This document shows, piece after piece, positions 1 through 7,854 of a stretch of DNA of 14,628 bases. Source of the stretch: Desulfobacterales bacterium (lineage in GTDB: Bacteria; Desulfobacterota; Desulfobacteria; Desulfobacterales; UBA11574); contig JAUVTO010000023.1 in assembly GCA_030601485.1 (NCBI GenBank), positions 1-14,628 on the forward strand, written 5' to 3'. The translations under genes and the position numbers were made by a program. The stretch's first letter is position 1. Each line of letters starts with the position of its first letter. The notes below the pieces were generated by a model, which was not told the origin of the DNA, did no database searches, and was given only the letters and a program-made list of their open reading frames with translations.

Positions 1-95
1 GCATGCCCCTCCGGGGCGTAGGACCTACCCTCCGGCCTGTAAGCCCTACGGGCTGGAAGCGAGGCCGGAGGCTTGATCTTGAACGAAAATCCTCA
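1..95. repeat. Palindrome-rich intergenic repeat, second copy of part of the 953-1198 element
   Basis: This GC-rich block carries nested palindromes: CCCC-TCC-GGGG at 6-16, and CCTCCGGCC at 29-37 pairing with GGCCGGAGG at 63-71 around an inner AGCCC-TAC-GGGCT hairpin (42-54). Its last part, GGCCGGAGGCTTGATCTT followed by AACGAAAA and TCCT, is nearly identical to 1149-1179, in the same orientation. Relative to that copy it has an additional inner hairpin and lacks the terminal GTTTTCGTTCGGGCAC end, so it is a truncated or divergent relative. It lies 3' of the methyltransferase gene and could act as a hairpin terminator or mRNA stabiliser, but there is no clean T-run. It may continue beyond the window edge. 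Confidence 0.6.
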
Positions 96-120
96 TTAAT
101 CAACAGACTCATTTATGCGA

Positions 121-930
121 TCAATTTACAGGCTTGCATCCCCTGCAGGATATTATGGGGGTATAGGTAAATCTTCTTGGATCGGAGAAAAACTGCTTAA
201 ATTCTTCAAAAAACTCTTCATACCCACCTTTATATTCCCCAAACGGGTATCCCGACTTTTTTGCAGCGACTTCAACTTTTTTCGTCCAGTTAAAGGTTTC
301 TTTTTCCTTTGCTTTTCCAAAAATCAGGTGATGTGGCGATAGGTTTACATCTATATCCTGGTAACCGAGGTCATAAAGGAAAGAATAGAGTTTTATTCCT
401 ACATAGGGGTCAAAGTCAGCATTCTTTTCCAGAGTCTTTATTATTCCGTAAATTGCTTTTTTAAGCCTATTAGAGAGCCCGAAATGTCTCAAGCAGTTAT
501 AGTCCAAATCTATCAGACAGATTATTCCTCCCGGTTTCAGAATACGGGATATGTTTTTGACGATGTCAAAACTTTTTGATCGATAGTATTCAAGGACAAA
601 GCGCACCCAAATAAAATCGAACATTCCTATATCATCTAAAGGTTCACGTATATCCTTGATTACAAATTCTATTCCTTTTTTGCCGTAATGATTTTTTGCG
701 TATTCAATTCTTTGTTTAAAGCTATCGACGCCCACTACTTTACCGTTCGGTTGAACCAGTTTGTGCAGGTAAAAGGCAGTTTTGCCGGAACCACACCCCA
801 AATCAACTACGCGCATACCCGGCTTTATACCTGCCCAGCGGGCCTGTTTTTGCACAGTCATGCCGTCTAGTTTCATTTCAAGACGAAGCGTCTCTTCGTT
901 GCTTTCCATAAAATATTCAGGGTGTTGCAT
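121..930 (-). CDS. Class I SAM-dependent methyltransferase
   Basis: This 269-aa protein has the Rossmann-type fold of class I methyltransferases. Motif I is VVDLGCGSGK at residues 41-50, the acidic residue ending strand 2 is D69 (VVGVDS), the strand-4 region is FDFIWVRFVLEYY near 104-116, and the post-motif LKPGGIICLID is at 131-141. The C-terminal 100 or so residues are less typical and probably form the substrate-recognition part. The substrate cannot be read from sequence; small molecule, quinone-like or lipid targets are all possible. An in-frame GTG at 937-939 would add three residues, but AGGAG sits 8 nt before the ATG at 930 and only 1 nt before that GTG, so I chose the ATG. It lies downstream of the hybrid kinase in the same direction and was probably co-transcribed with it before the TA-flanked element inserted. 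The general class is secure, the substrate unknown. Confidence 0.9.
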   Translation of the reverse strand: MQHPEYFMESNEETLRLEMKLDGMTVQKQARWAGIKPGMRVVDLGCGSGKTAFYLHKLVQPNGKVVGVDSFKQRIEYAKNHYGKKGIEFVIKDIREPLDDIGMFDFIWVRFVLEYYRSKSFDIVKNISRILKPGGIICLIDLDYNCLRHFGLSNRLKKAIYGIIKTLEKNADFDPYVGIKLYSFLYDLGYQDIDVNLSPHHLIFGKAKEKETFNWTKKVEVAAKKSGYPFGEYKGGYEEFFEEFKQFFSDPRRFTYTPIISCRGCKPVN

Positions 931-952
931 ATATGACACTCCTGATGCTATT

Positions 953-1198
953 TAGTGCCTGAACGAAAACGGTCTTTTTTGCCAATATCTGCGCCTGCCC
1001 CGTGGAATGCGTAGCCTATTCCTCTGGGGTCAGACTCAAATTTTAATCCTCGAAATACTACCAGTATTACTGCCTGCCCCGTAGGTCCGGCAGATCGTAC
1101 TGGGGTGGTTAAAATTTTCGTCTTTCCCTCCGGGGCGTAGGCCCTACGGGCCGGAGGCTTGATCTTAACGAAAAATCCTAGTTTTCGTTCGGGCACTA
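953..1198. mobile_element. MITE-like non-autonomous element with terminal inverted repeats and TA flanks
   Basis: The sequence starts TA-GTGCCTGAACGAAAAC (953-970) and ends GTTTTCGTTCGGGCAC-TA (1181-1198). The two 16-bp ends are inverted repeats with one mismatch, and TA flanks each side, as expected for elements moved by IS630/Tc1-mariner-type transposases. No transposase is encoded. The interior has more inverted repeats: AAATTTTAA near 1037-1047 against TTAAAATTT near 1109-1117, and CCTCCGG (1127-1133) against CCGGAGG (1151-1157) enclosing a GTAGG/CCTAC hairpin. A GTG-initiated open frame of 82 codons covers most of it, beginning in one inverted end; I consider it non-genic. The stop codon of the kinase gene uses one TA copy. 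Element identity is inferred from structure; other genomic copies cannot be seen here, except a partial relative at 1-95. Confidence 0.68.
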
Positions 1199-4078
1199 TT
1201 TGTCAAGCTCGGTCTTTATAACCTTCCCAATTTTTTCAAGTAAATATGGCTTTTTTACATATGAGGTTGCGCCCAGTTTTTGAGCCTCTCTCACACGGTT
1301 TGTCTCGGAGTAACCGCTTGTGATTATTGCTTTCTGGTCTGGATTTATCTCAAGGATTTGTTTGTATGTATCGAGTCCATCGATCCCGGGCTCCATGATC
1401 ATATCCAATACCAGCAGATCCGCTGAATTATTTTTCATATAATGGACGGCTTCTTCACCGCTTGAAACAGTTACAACAGAATATCCCAATTTTATTAACA
1501 TATCAGAAGCGATCTCTCTCTGCGCTTCCACATCATCCACAACTAAAATTGATTCTCCTTTGCCCATAATATCTTGAATGGATGATATGGGCTTATCCAT
1601 GGCCAGCTCCTTTCTGACTACCGGAAAATAGAGTGTAAATTTGGTTCCTTGTCCTTCAGTGCTTTTTAAATCAATATATCCATTATGGTCTTTTACGGTT
1701 CCCCAAACAACGGCCATTCCCAATCCTGTTCCGCTTTTTCCCATTACCTTTTTAGTGTAAAAAGGTTCAAATATCCTTTCTAAATCTTCTGTAGGAATAC
1801 CAATACCTGTATCACAGACGCTTAGTGTAATATAATCCCCCTCTTTTACCTTGTCATAACCATTTAACGATTTATCAAGATACCGGTTTTCTGTGGATAT
1901 AATTATTTCTCCGGTATCGGGAATGGCCTCTAAAGCATTAGTGACTAAATTCATCACAGTTTTAGACAGATGCACAGAAGAGCCTAAAATATTCAGCAGG
2001 TTTGTTTCAAAATCGATTTTTACATGAACATTTGGATGATATATCTTTAAATTTTCATATTCGGGGCTTTTTAAATAGTCAGAAATAATAGTATTTAAAT
2101 TTACTACGTCAGTAGTGACAACACCTCTTCTTGCCAGAGTCAACAAATCCTGAACAATTGCGGCAGCTCTTTCTCCCGACTTTTGTATGGTTAATATGGG
2201 CTTTCTTTGAGGGCTGTCCAAAGGAATATCCATTAATAACAGTTCAGGGTAGCTTACAATACCGGACAGAATATTATTTAGATCGTGCGCTACACCGCCG
2301 GCGAGAGTCCCTATGGCTTCCATTTTTTGTGCTCTTTGGAGCCGGGCCTCCAAATCCCTTTTTTCCAATTCCGCATGTTTAAGTTCTGTTATATCGTTAC
2401 CGATGCAAAGAATTTCTTTAAAATTTCCTTCACTATCAAATATGGGTTTATAAGTCCATGCAATCCATACTTTAGTGCCAGTTCTGAGCACACTTTCGCT
2501 TTCATTAATAATTGGCTGCTCAGGGTTTTGCTTGAGAATCGCTAATCGTCTATCAAGATGATCTCTATTTAATTTTGTATTCTGAAAGATCGTTCCTAAC
2601 ACGCTTTTCCCGAGGATTGCATGTTCAGTATAATAAAAGAATTTTTGTGCAAATTCGTTAAAAAAAGTGATATTCCCCTCTATGTCTTGTCGCATGATAA
2701 TGCTGTTAGCATTTTCAACGAGATCACGATACTTTTTTTCACTCTCCTGAAGTTGCTGGAATGACATTGCATTTGTGATACTGATGGCTGTTTGTGAAGC
2801 AATCCCCATCATAAAATTCATATCACTCTTCGTAAGTGGTCTTTTTGACCTGACATTATCTACAACCAATATGCCGAGTGATTCTTTTTCAAAGACAATG
2901 GGTACGCATATAAGTGCCTGTACACCCATTTTTTTAGCAAATGCCAGACTTCTTTTTGAGAGCTTTTTTTCAATTTCTGAAATATCGTTTATCAGAATGT
3001 TTTTTTGATCTCTAAATGCCTCTACGAATGTTCCTTTTGATTCAGGTCTGTCGAGATGAAACTCGGTTTGTTTCAAGAGATCCTCTATCCCATTGTCATA
3101 ACCGTATCCAGCGGTGTAAAGGAGTCGAGTTTTGTTGCTGTTTGCAAGCATGATCATGCCGCGGTTAAAGTCTATGTGTGCCTTCATAATGCTTACTACA
3201 GTATTTATGAGCTGTTCGACATTTATGATTGAAGAGGTAGCCTTGCCGATCTCCTGAATAAGCAGAGCATTGTTATGGCGAATATTCATCTCATCTAAAA
3301 GATCCTGGGCTACATTACCCTGGGTTTCAACGGTTTTGGCCAATTCTTTTTTTTCTAAATTCTCGGAGAATAACGCAAGGGCCATAGTAGTAAGCAAACA
3401 GAAAAAAACAAGGATTGTCCAGGTCGTGTTGGGCAAGGCAAAGAAAAGAGCCATACAGATAACAATGCCAATCAGAAGAGAATAATTCCGTACCCGTTTC
3501 CAGATGAGAGAAGTTGTTTTTTTCCAGCTAATGATGTAACTGCAGAATTTATCACCTTTATGAAAACACGAAGGGTGCTCAACATCGGCCAGACGATCGG
3601 TGAACAACATTGCCAGGGATTCGAAGACACCGAGACGGTTCTCACATTGATACGGTTTTTCATTTACACCCGGATTCGGTGTAGAAACAATTTCAACTTT
3701 GTTGGTCCCCATCTTTTTTACACTAATAGTAGCGCCTCGGCTCATGATGGGATAGACTTTTCCCATCAAGAGATAAACACTGGTCAGGCTCATTAGTCCT
3801 AATGTATATTGTTTTATAGGACCCATTCCCTTGTATGAGGTTGTATACCGTCCGGCGTCTCTTGCGATATTCGAATTTCCTGTTTTTTCAACCAGGGCTT
3901 CATGAAAACGATCCGTATGAGACTGACTGAACCAGTGCGCAGGGTCTTCCACCTCATACTTGGTCATTTCCGCATACCCTAAGACAGAATCGATATCCAA
4001 ATTTGGATAATATATCCTGAGGTATTCTAAAAAAGTTTTTATGATTCGGCTATTATAAATAGGTGATGAGTCAGTCAC
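1196..4078 (-). CDS. Hybrid sensor histidine kinase (V4R-like sensor, 2 TM, GAF, PAS, HisKA, HATPase, receiver)
   Basis: This 960-aa hybrid kinase is probably membrane-anchored. Residues 1-190 form an N-terminal sensor ending in a Cys/His cluster (HPSCFHKG then FC) that resembles V4R-type ligand domains. Two hydrophobic segments lie near 199-236, then a short coiled linker, a GAF domain (about 280-440), a PAS domain (about 448-565) and the HisKA H-box with phospho-acceptor H598 (GGVAHDLNN). The ATPase has N714, DTGIGI from D756 and GTGLGM at 783-788. The C-terminal receiver (about 842-957) has acidic D848/D849, phospho-acceptor D892, S921 and K943, so a full phosphorelay is possible. No separate DNA-binding regulator is adjacent. 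GTG at 4078 is preferred because AAGGA lies 9 nt upstream; a TTG two codons earlier is only 3 nt from it. A candidate promoter is at 4151-4179. The signal is unknown. Confidence 0.93.
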   Translation of the reverse strand: MTDSSPIYNSRIIKTFLEYLRIYYPNLDIDSVLGYAEMTKYEVEDPAHWFSQSHTDRFHEALVEKTGNSNIARDAGRYTTSYKGMGPIKQYTLGLMSLTSVYLLMGKVYPIMSRGATISVKKMGTNKVEIVSTPNPGVNEKPYQCENRLGVFESLAMLFTDRLADVEHPSCFHKGDKFCSYIISWKKTTSLIWKRVRNYSLLIGIVICMALFFALPNTTWTILVFFCLLTTMALALFSENLEKKELAKTVETQGNVAQDLLDEMNIRHNNALLIQEIGKATSSIINVEQLINTVVSIMKAHIDFNRGMIMLANSNKTRLLYTAGYGYDNGIEDLLKQTEFHLDRPESKGTFVEAFRDQKNILINDISEIEKKLSKRSLAFAKKMGVQALICVPIVFEKESLGILVVDNVRSKRPLTKSDMNFMMGIASQTAISITNAMSFQQLQESEKKYRDLVENANSIIMRQDIEGNITFFNEFAQKFFYYTEHAILGKSVLGTIFQNTKLNRDHLDRRLAILKQNPEQPIINESESVLRTGTKVWIAWTYKPIFDSEGNFKEILCIGNDITELKHAELEKRDLEARLQRAQKMEAIGTLAGGVAHDLNNILSGIVSYPELLLMDIPLDSPQRKPILTIQKSGERAAAIVQDLLTLARRGVVTTDVVNLNTIISDYLKSPEYENLKIYHPNVHVKIDFETNLLNILGSSVHLSKTVMNLVTNALEAIPDTGEIIISTENRYLDKSLNGYDKVKEGDYITLSVCDTGIGIPTEDLERIFEPFYTKKVMGKSGTGLGMAVVWGTVKDHNGYIDLKSTEGQGTKFTLYFPVVRKELAMDKPISSIQDIMGKGESILVVDDVEAQREIASDMLIKLGYSVVTVSSGEEAVHYMKNNSADLLVLDMIMEPGIDGLDTYKQILEINPDQKAIITSGYSETNRVREAQKLGATSYVKKPYLLEKIGKVIKTELDK

Positions 4079-4150
4079 TATCAAAGTTCCTTGGTCGAGA
4101 GCCTATAAAGCTTCTAAAGAAAAATAAAGAACTTAAGGTCTTTCAAACTG

Positions 4151-4179
4151 AGATTACAAAAGAGAGGGTTTTATGTCAA
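4151..4179 (-). promoter_or_regulatory. Candidate sigma-70 promoter for the hybrid kinase
   Basis: On the minus strand a perfect -35 box TTGACA (4174-4179) is followed 17 nt later by TAATCT (4151-4156), a weak -10 box. The predicted start is near 4144, giving a leader of about 65 nt before the GTG at 4078. The -35 match and spacing are good; the -10 keeps only three of six consensus bases. Confidence 0.4.
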
Positions 4180-4220
4180 GCGCTGAAGTGTATCGATAAG
4201 TGAATATAGAGACCGCAAGG

Positions 4221-4272
4221 GGTTCGGGGTTCAGGACTTCGGAGGGCAACCTTGAACGATGAACTCCGAACC
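4221..4272. repeat. Imperfect inverted repeat downstream of tyrA
   Basis: GGTTCGGGGTTCA (4221-4233) and TGAACTCCGAACC (4260-4272) are inverted repeats matching at 12 of 13 positions, around a 26-nt spacer that itself contains TTCGGAGGG. The motif GGTTC/GAACC recurs elsewhere in the window (around 5656, 5722 and 5766). It sits just past the tyrA stop and could be a 3'-end hairpin, but it has no T-run, so calling it an intrinsic terminator is not justified. Confidence 0.5.
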
Positions 4273-4288
4273 TGTGAATGCCTGAAGA

Positions 4289-5473
4289 TTAGAACCGTTC
4301 GATGAGTTTGTTAATCAGGTACGTACTCTCCCGCATAGCCTGTTCACTAAAAGGACCGAACCAGTCTGTAATTTTTTTAAATTCAGCCCGAAACATCTCT
4401 TTATCACCCTTTTCAACCATGGCGAGATTGTTTGCAAGAGAAGAAAGGTATTCTTTCAAGAGGGCAAGCCGTTTGGGTGATGCGAATATGATTTCAGAGT
4501 AAAGTGAGGGGTCCTGTGCAAAAAGCCTTCCCACCATCCCGAGCTCCAGGCGGTAAATGGGGCTGGAAAATTCTAAAGTTCGGGATAAATCAATTTGTTT
4601 ATGACACAGAAATTGACCGAATGCAAAGGTTGCGAAATGTCGAACCGTTTGAACAATGGACATGATTTCATCATGTTCCTGTGCAGTTACTTGTAGGATA
4701 ATACTTCCCCAGGCGCTGAATTGATCAATAAGCCATTGGCATGAATGCAGTTTTCTGCCAGGTGTAACCACGACGATCTGCTTGTCCATGGTTGAGGTGG
4801 TCGGACCGAAAAGAGGGTGCAGACCAATCACCGGTCCCTGGAAAGCGTCGAGCATGGCATTTAACGGTTGTTCTTTAAGACTGGTGATATCTGCAAGAAC
4901 ACAATCAACCGGCAGGTGAGGACCCAGTTTGCCTGCGACTTCAGCAGTTACTTCAATGGGGACACTGATAATTGCAAGCTCAATCCCGTGGCAAAGTTTG
5001 CCGACATTCAACCAATCATTTTGGTCCAGGATACGAACCCTGTAACCGGAATCGGCAAACCATTTAGAAAAATATTGCCCCATACTGCCCATGCCGCCAA
5101 CCAGAAGGACGGTTGCACTGTCACGGACGCCTTTTTGCGAGAGACGAGCGGCTTGCTCTACCCGGGACTGGCGGAGGATACGACGGTAAAGTTCTTCAAT
5201 ATAATCAGAATTTAGTCCCGCATTGGCCCCCTGATTACGAAGCTGAGAAATCAGATTTTCTTCTCGGGCCGGGTGATAGACAGGCAGGTTGTGGGCTTTT
5301 TTAAGCTTAACAACACGTTCGACTTCTGCCTGGCGTTTTGCAAGAAGGGAGACGATATTCTGATCAATGGTATCGAGTTGTCTCCTTAAGTTTTCAAGTT
5401 CCTGCTCAACCTTGTCGCTGACAGGATTTGCCATTTGCGGTGAGGCCGGCCGTTTTGGATTATCAGTTTCCAT
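4289..5473 (-). CDS. tyrA: Bifunctional chorismate mutase / prephenate dehydrogenase (T-protein)
   Basis: This cytoplasmic enzyme converts chorismate to prephenate and then to 4-hydroxyphenylpyruvate for tyrosine synthesis. Numbered from the ATG at 5473 (394 aa), residues 23-107 are an AroQ-type chorismate mutase with the expected R30, R47, K58, R70, E71 and Q107. Residues 121 to about 376 are the dehydrogenase: the NAD site GGMGSMG near 126-132, catalytic H219 in GLHPLFGP, and R308 in SSPIYRLEL. The resemblance to E. coli TyrA (373 aa) is close along the length, notably SSPIYRLELGMVGRLFAQDP. An upstream ATG at 5545 has no ribosome-binding site and would place the best promoter inside the gene, so I prefer 5473; ATG at 5434 is also possible, since the mutase begins only about 11 residues later. 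The gene stands alone on this strand. Confidence 0.95.
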   Translation of the reverse strand: METDNPKRPASPQMANPVSDKVEQELENLRRQLDTIDQNIVSLLAKRQAEVERVVKLKKAHNLPVYHPAREENLISQLRNQGANAGLNSDYIEELYRRILRQSRVEQAARLSQKGVRDSATVLLVGGMGSMGQYFSKWFADSGYRVRILDQNDWLNVGKLCHGIELAIISVPIEVTAEVAGKLGPHLPVDCVLADITSLKEQPLNAMLDAFQGPVIGLHPLFGPTTSTMDKQIVVVTPGRKLHSCQWLIDQFSAWGSIILQVTAQEHDEIMSIVQTVRHFATFAFGQFLCHKQIDLSRTLEFSSPIYRLELGMVGRLFAQDPSLYSEIIFASPKRLALLKEYLSSLANNLAMVEKGDKEMFRAEFKKITDWFGPFSEQAMRESTYLINKLIERF

Positions 5474-5482
5474 GATTCCGAT

Positions 5483-5512
5483 AATATAACATCTTCGCAA
5501 GGTGTTTGGCAA
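5483..5512 (-). promoter_or_regulatory. Candidate sigma-70 promoter for tyrA
   Basis: Minus-strand TTGCCA (5507-5512), an 18-nt spacer and TATATT (5483-5488) make a good sigma-70 promoter. The predicted start near 5476 lies only a few bases before the ATG at 5473, so the transcript would be nearly leaderless from that ATG, or would carry a leader of about 40 nt to the ATG at 5434. Either way the longer frame from 5545 would not be made from it. Confidence 0.45.
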
Positions 5513-5600
5513 GTAAAGGATGCATCTTATGCTTGCCTTTGTCATTTAATAAGGGTAAACATGAGACGATAAAGAACTTAACGTAGCCGTTCACGGGTTC

Positions 5601-5647
5601 CCCGGTTAAATTCGCTGCGCTCCTTTTCTGCGAAAAATTTAACTGGG
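5601..5647. repeat. REP-like long hairpin in the tyrA / lipoprotein divergent region
   Basis: CCCGGTTAAAT (5601-5611) pairs with ATTTAACTGGG (5637-5647), 10 of 11 matches with one possible G-U pair. The stem continues inward with TTCGC (5611-5615) against GCGAA (5630-5634) after a small bulge. The loop is TGCGCTCCTTTTCT. It lies between two divergently transcribed genes, where no terminator is needed, so a dispersed extragenic palindrome is more likely than a terminator. Confidence 0.55.
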
Positions 5648-5790
5648 CAAGCAGGGTTCAGGAAATAATAGTTAATAAATAACGGTTAATAATTAACAAT
5701 TGATTATTGATTATTAGTTCTGGGTTCAGAGATTCAGGGTTAAATCTGTTATGTAATCTTTCATCAACCCTGAACCGGGAACCTTTGAAC
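5648..5790. repeat. AT-rich iterated repeats and GGGTTCA units
   Basis: The rest of the gene-free divergent region is low complexity. Iterations of TTAATAAT/TTGATTATT run from about 5669 to 5717. GGGTTCA-type words occur at about 5654, 5723 and 5737. TTCAGGGTT (5733-5741) pairs with AACCCTGAA (5766-5774) as a perfect 9-bp inverted repeat around a 24-nt loop. I found no convincing sigma-70 promoter for the downstream lipoprotein gene here, although one must lie nearby; TATAAA at about 5794 has no good -35 partner. Confidence 0.5.
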
Positions 5791-5832
5791 CCTTATAAAT
5801 TATCAGACTATTCAAACGATTAAGACAGGTTT

Positions 5833-7815
5833 ATGAAGCCGATTTGCAAAATTGTAATCATCACAGCAACCATCTTTTTATGGTCATGCATGCCGAAGAT
5901 TATTTACGAAAAGTTTGACCCCTCAGCGCAGCTTTTTTCCAGGGCTGAAAAAATGTTTCAGGAGAAATCCTATGACAAAGCGCTTGTTTTATTCAATGAG
6001 TACCTTGACCGATTTCCTGACAGACCTATGGCCGATGCAGCTTTAATGAAGATGGGAGCTATCCATACGGTTCTTGGGAACAATGACAGCGCTCGTAAGG
6101 TTTATAAACGACTTATAGACGAATATGCGAAAAGTTATTTTGTCCCGGATGCCAGGATTGAAATAATGGTCACTTATTACAACCAGGGAGAATATGAAAA
6201 AGTAATCGAGCAGGCAGCCGATTTTCTCAAACATGCTGTTTCCGGATCCCATATTCTCAGAACATATGTATTGACAGGTGACGCCTATTTGGCTCTGGAA
6301 TATCCAAAAGATGCTGTTAATTACTATACCACGGCATATTCAAAAGCGCAGGAAATGGGAAAGAAAATCATTTTAATAAAGCTTAAAGATGCTGTCCGGC
6401 AGCTTAGTTCTCAAGATATCGCATTTCTTTTGAGTCGTCGCGCAGAAGGGTTCCCGGCTGGTTATCTTATGTTTCAGTTGGGGATTAACCGTGCCGGTGA
6501 AGAAAAATATGATGAGGTTTTAAAGGTTTTGTCGAAGTTTATCGAAAAGTTTCCGGATCACGAAAATGTGCAACAGGCAAAAAATCTAATAGCGGAAATT
6601 AATCAAAAGTCTATTTATAGTCGTTACACCATAGGATGTTTGCTCCCTTTGAGCGGTCCTTATAGACTTTACGGCAACAAAGCATTAAATGGTGTTGAAC
6701 TGGCTTTGAATAGATTCAGCTCACAAAACAGATCCCCTTGCATCAAGGTCATCATAAAAGATACGGAATCTGACCCTGTTAAGACCGTACTGGCCGTAAA
6801 AGAATTGTTTAATGAAAACGTTGCCGCTATTATTGGTCCCGTTGTTATGGCTGAACCGGCCGCTCTGGAGGCACAGGATAAAGGGATGCCCATAATAACC
6901 TTAACCCAGAAAGACAATATCACTTCAATAGGCGACTGGGTTTTTAGAAATTTTTTTACTCCGGTCGTGCAGGTTAAGGCTCTGGTATCTTATGCTGTCG
7001 AGGAGCTCAATCTTAACCGTTTTGCAATTCTTTATCCCGACGAAAATTATGGAAAAACATTTATGAATCTTTTCTGGGATGAGGTGATTGCTTCCGGAGG
7101 CAGAGTTGTGGGTGTTGAATCATACAATTCCGCTCATACCGATTTTTCCGATTCTATCAAAAAACTGGCAGGGCTTTACTATGAGGTGCCTGAAGATCTT
7201 AAAATCACTGACGTAGAGGCCGATGACGAAAAAAACGAGGATGCCGCTACCGGCGAAGATGCGGGTACATTACTTGATGATGCATATGAATATGATGAAA
7301 AAATTGCAGAGAAAAAAGAAGATAAACCCGAAGCCATTGTCGATTTTGATGCGGTCTTTATTCCCGATGCTCCCAAGAAAGCAGGGCTTATTATTCCACA
7401 GCTGGCTTTTTATGATGTTACCGATACATACCTTTTAGGAACCAATTTGTGGCATTCCGACAGTTTGATCGAGATGGCCGTGCAATATGCACAGGACGCA
7501 ATTATGCCGGATGGTTTTTTTGCCGAAAGCGCTTCAGAGGAGGTAATGGATTTTGTCAGAACTTTCTATAAGACCTTCGATCGAAAGCCGGAATTCATCG
7601 AAGCGGTGGCATATGATACGGCCATGATATTGTTTCATATGGTCAGCAGCCCGGACATCCGATTCAGAAGCGACCTAAAAAATAAACTCAAAAAGCTTAA
7701 CGACTTCCGTGGTGTAACCGGACTTACTTCCTTTGATAACAACGGAGAGGTTCGAAAAAAGTTGTATCTTCTGCAAATAAAAGGTAAACGATTTGTCGAG
7801 CTGAAACACAACTAA
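5833..7815 (+). CDS. Lipoprotein with TPR-like N-terminus and type 1 periplasmic-binding fold (LpoA-like)
   Basis: This 660-aa protein starts with a short basic and hydrophobic signal peptide ending in the lipobox-like L-W-S-C19, so it is probably acylated at C19 and envelope-anchored. Residues 32 to about 255 contain helical TPR-like repeats (for example YDKALVLFNEYLDRFPD and YDEVLKVLSKFIEKFPDHENV). Residues 265-655 resemble a Leu/Ile/Val-binding type 1 fold (IGCLLPLSGPYRLYGNKALNG, AAIIGPV, FAILYPDENYGK). This order and length match E. coli LpoA (678 aa), an activator of a penicillin-binding protein, and an ABC-type branched-chain binding protein is the alternative. No permease genes are adjacent, which favours the LpoA-like reading. 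A strongly acidic stretch (452-500) interrupts the second domain. The ATG at 5833 has only a weak upstream AGG. The gene is monocistronic, convergent with pfkA. Confidence 0.88.
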   Translation: MKPICKIVIITATIFLWSCMPKIIYEKFDPSAQLFSRAEKMFQEKSYDKALVLFNEYLDRFPDRPMADAALMKMGAIHTVLGNNDSARKVYKRLIDEYAKSYFVPDARIEIMVTYYNQGEYEKVIEQAADFLKHAVSGSHILRTYVLTGDAYLALEYPKDAVNYYTTAYSKAQEMGKKIILIKLKDAVRQLSSQDIAFLLSRRAEGFPAGYLMFQLGINRAGEEKYDEVLKVLSKFIEKFPDHENVQQAKNLIAEINQKSIYSRYTIGCLLPLSGPYRLYGNKALNGVELALNRFSSQNRSPCIKVIIKDTESDPVKTVLAVKELFNENVAAIIGPVVMAEPAALEAQDKGMPIITLTQKDNITSIGDWVFRNFFTPVVQVKALVSYAVEELNLNRFAILYPDENYGKTFMNLFWDEVIASGGRVVGVESYNSAHTDFSDSIKKLAGLYYEVPEDLKITDVEADDEKNEDAATGEDAGTLLDDAYEYDEKIAEKKEDKPEAIVDFDAVFIPDAPKKAGLIIPQLAFYDVTDTYLLGTNLWHSDSLIEMAVQYAQDAIMPDGFFAESASEEVMDFVRTFYKTFDRKPEFIEAVAYDTAMILFHMVSSPDIRFRSDLKNKLKKLNDFRGVTGLTSFDNNGEVRKKLYLLQIKGKRFVELKHN

Positions 7816-7854
7816 CCAAGCAACTCATGAGAAAAACAAGTTACAGAGGAGGGA

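Noticed and set aside
948..1196. 82-codon open frame on the minus strand starting with GTG
   Set aside because: It lies almost wholly within the TA-flanked element, starts in its inverted end, has no ribosome site and reads through palindromic DNA. No protein character is visible.
5474..5545. Extended tyrA N-terminus from ATG 5545
   Set aside because: It has no ribosome site, adds residues absent from the E. coli protein and overlaps the likely promoter.
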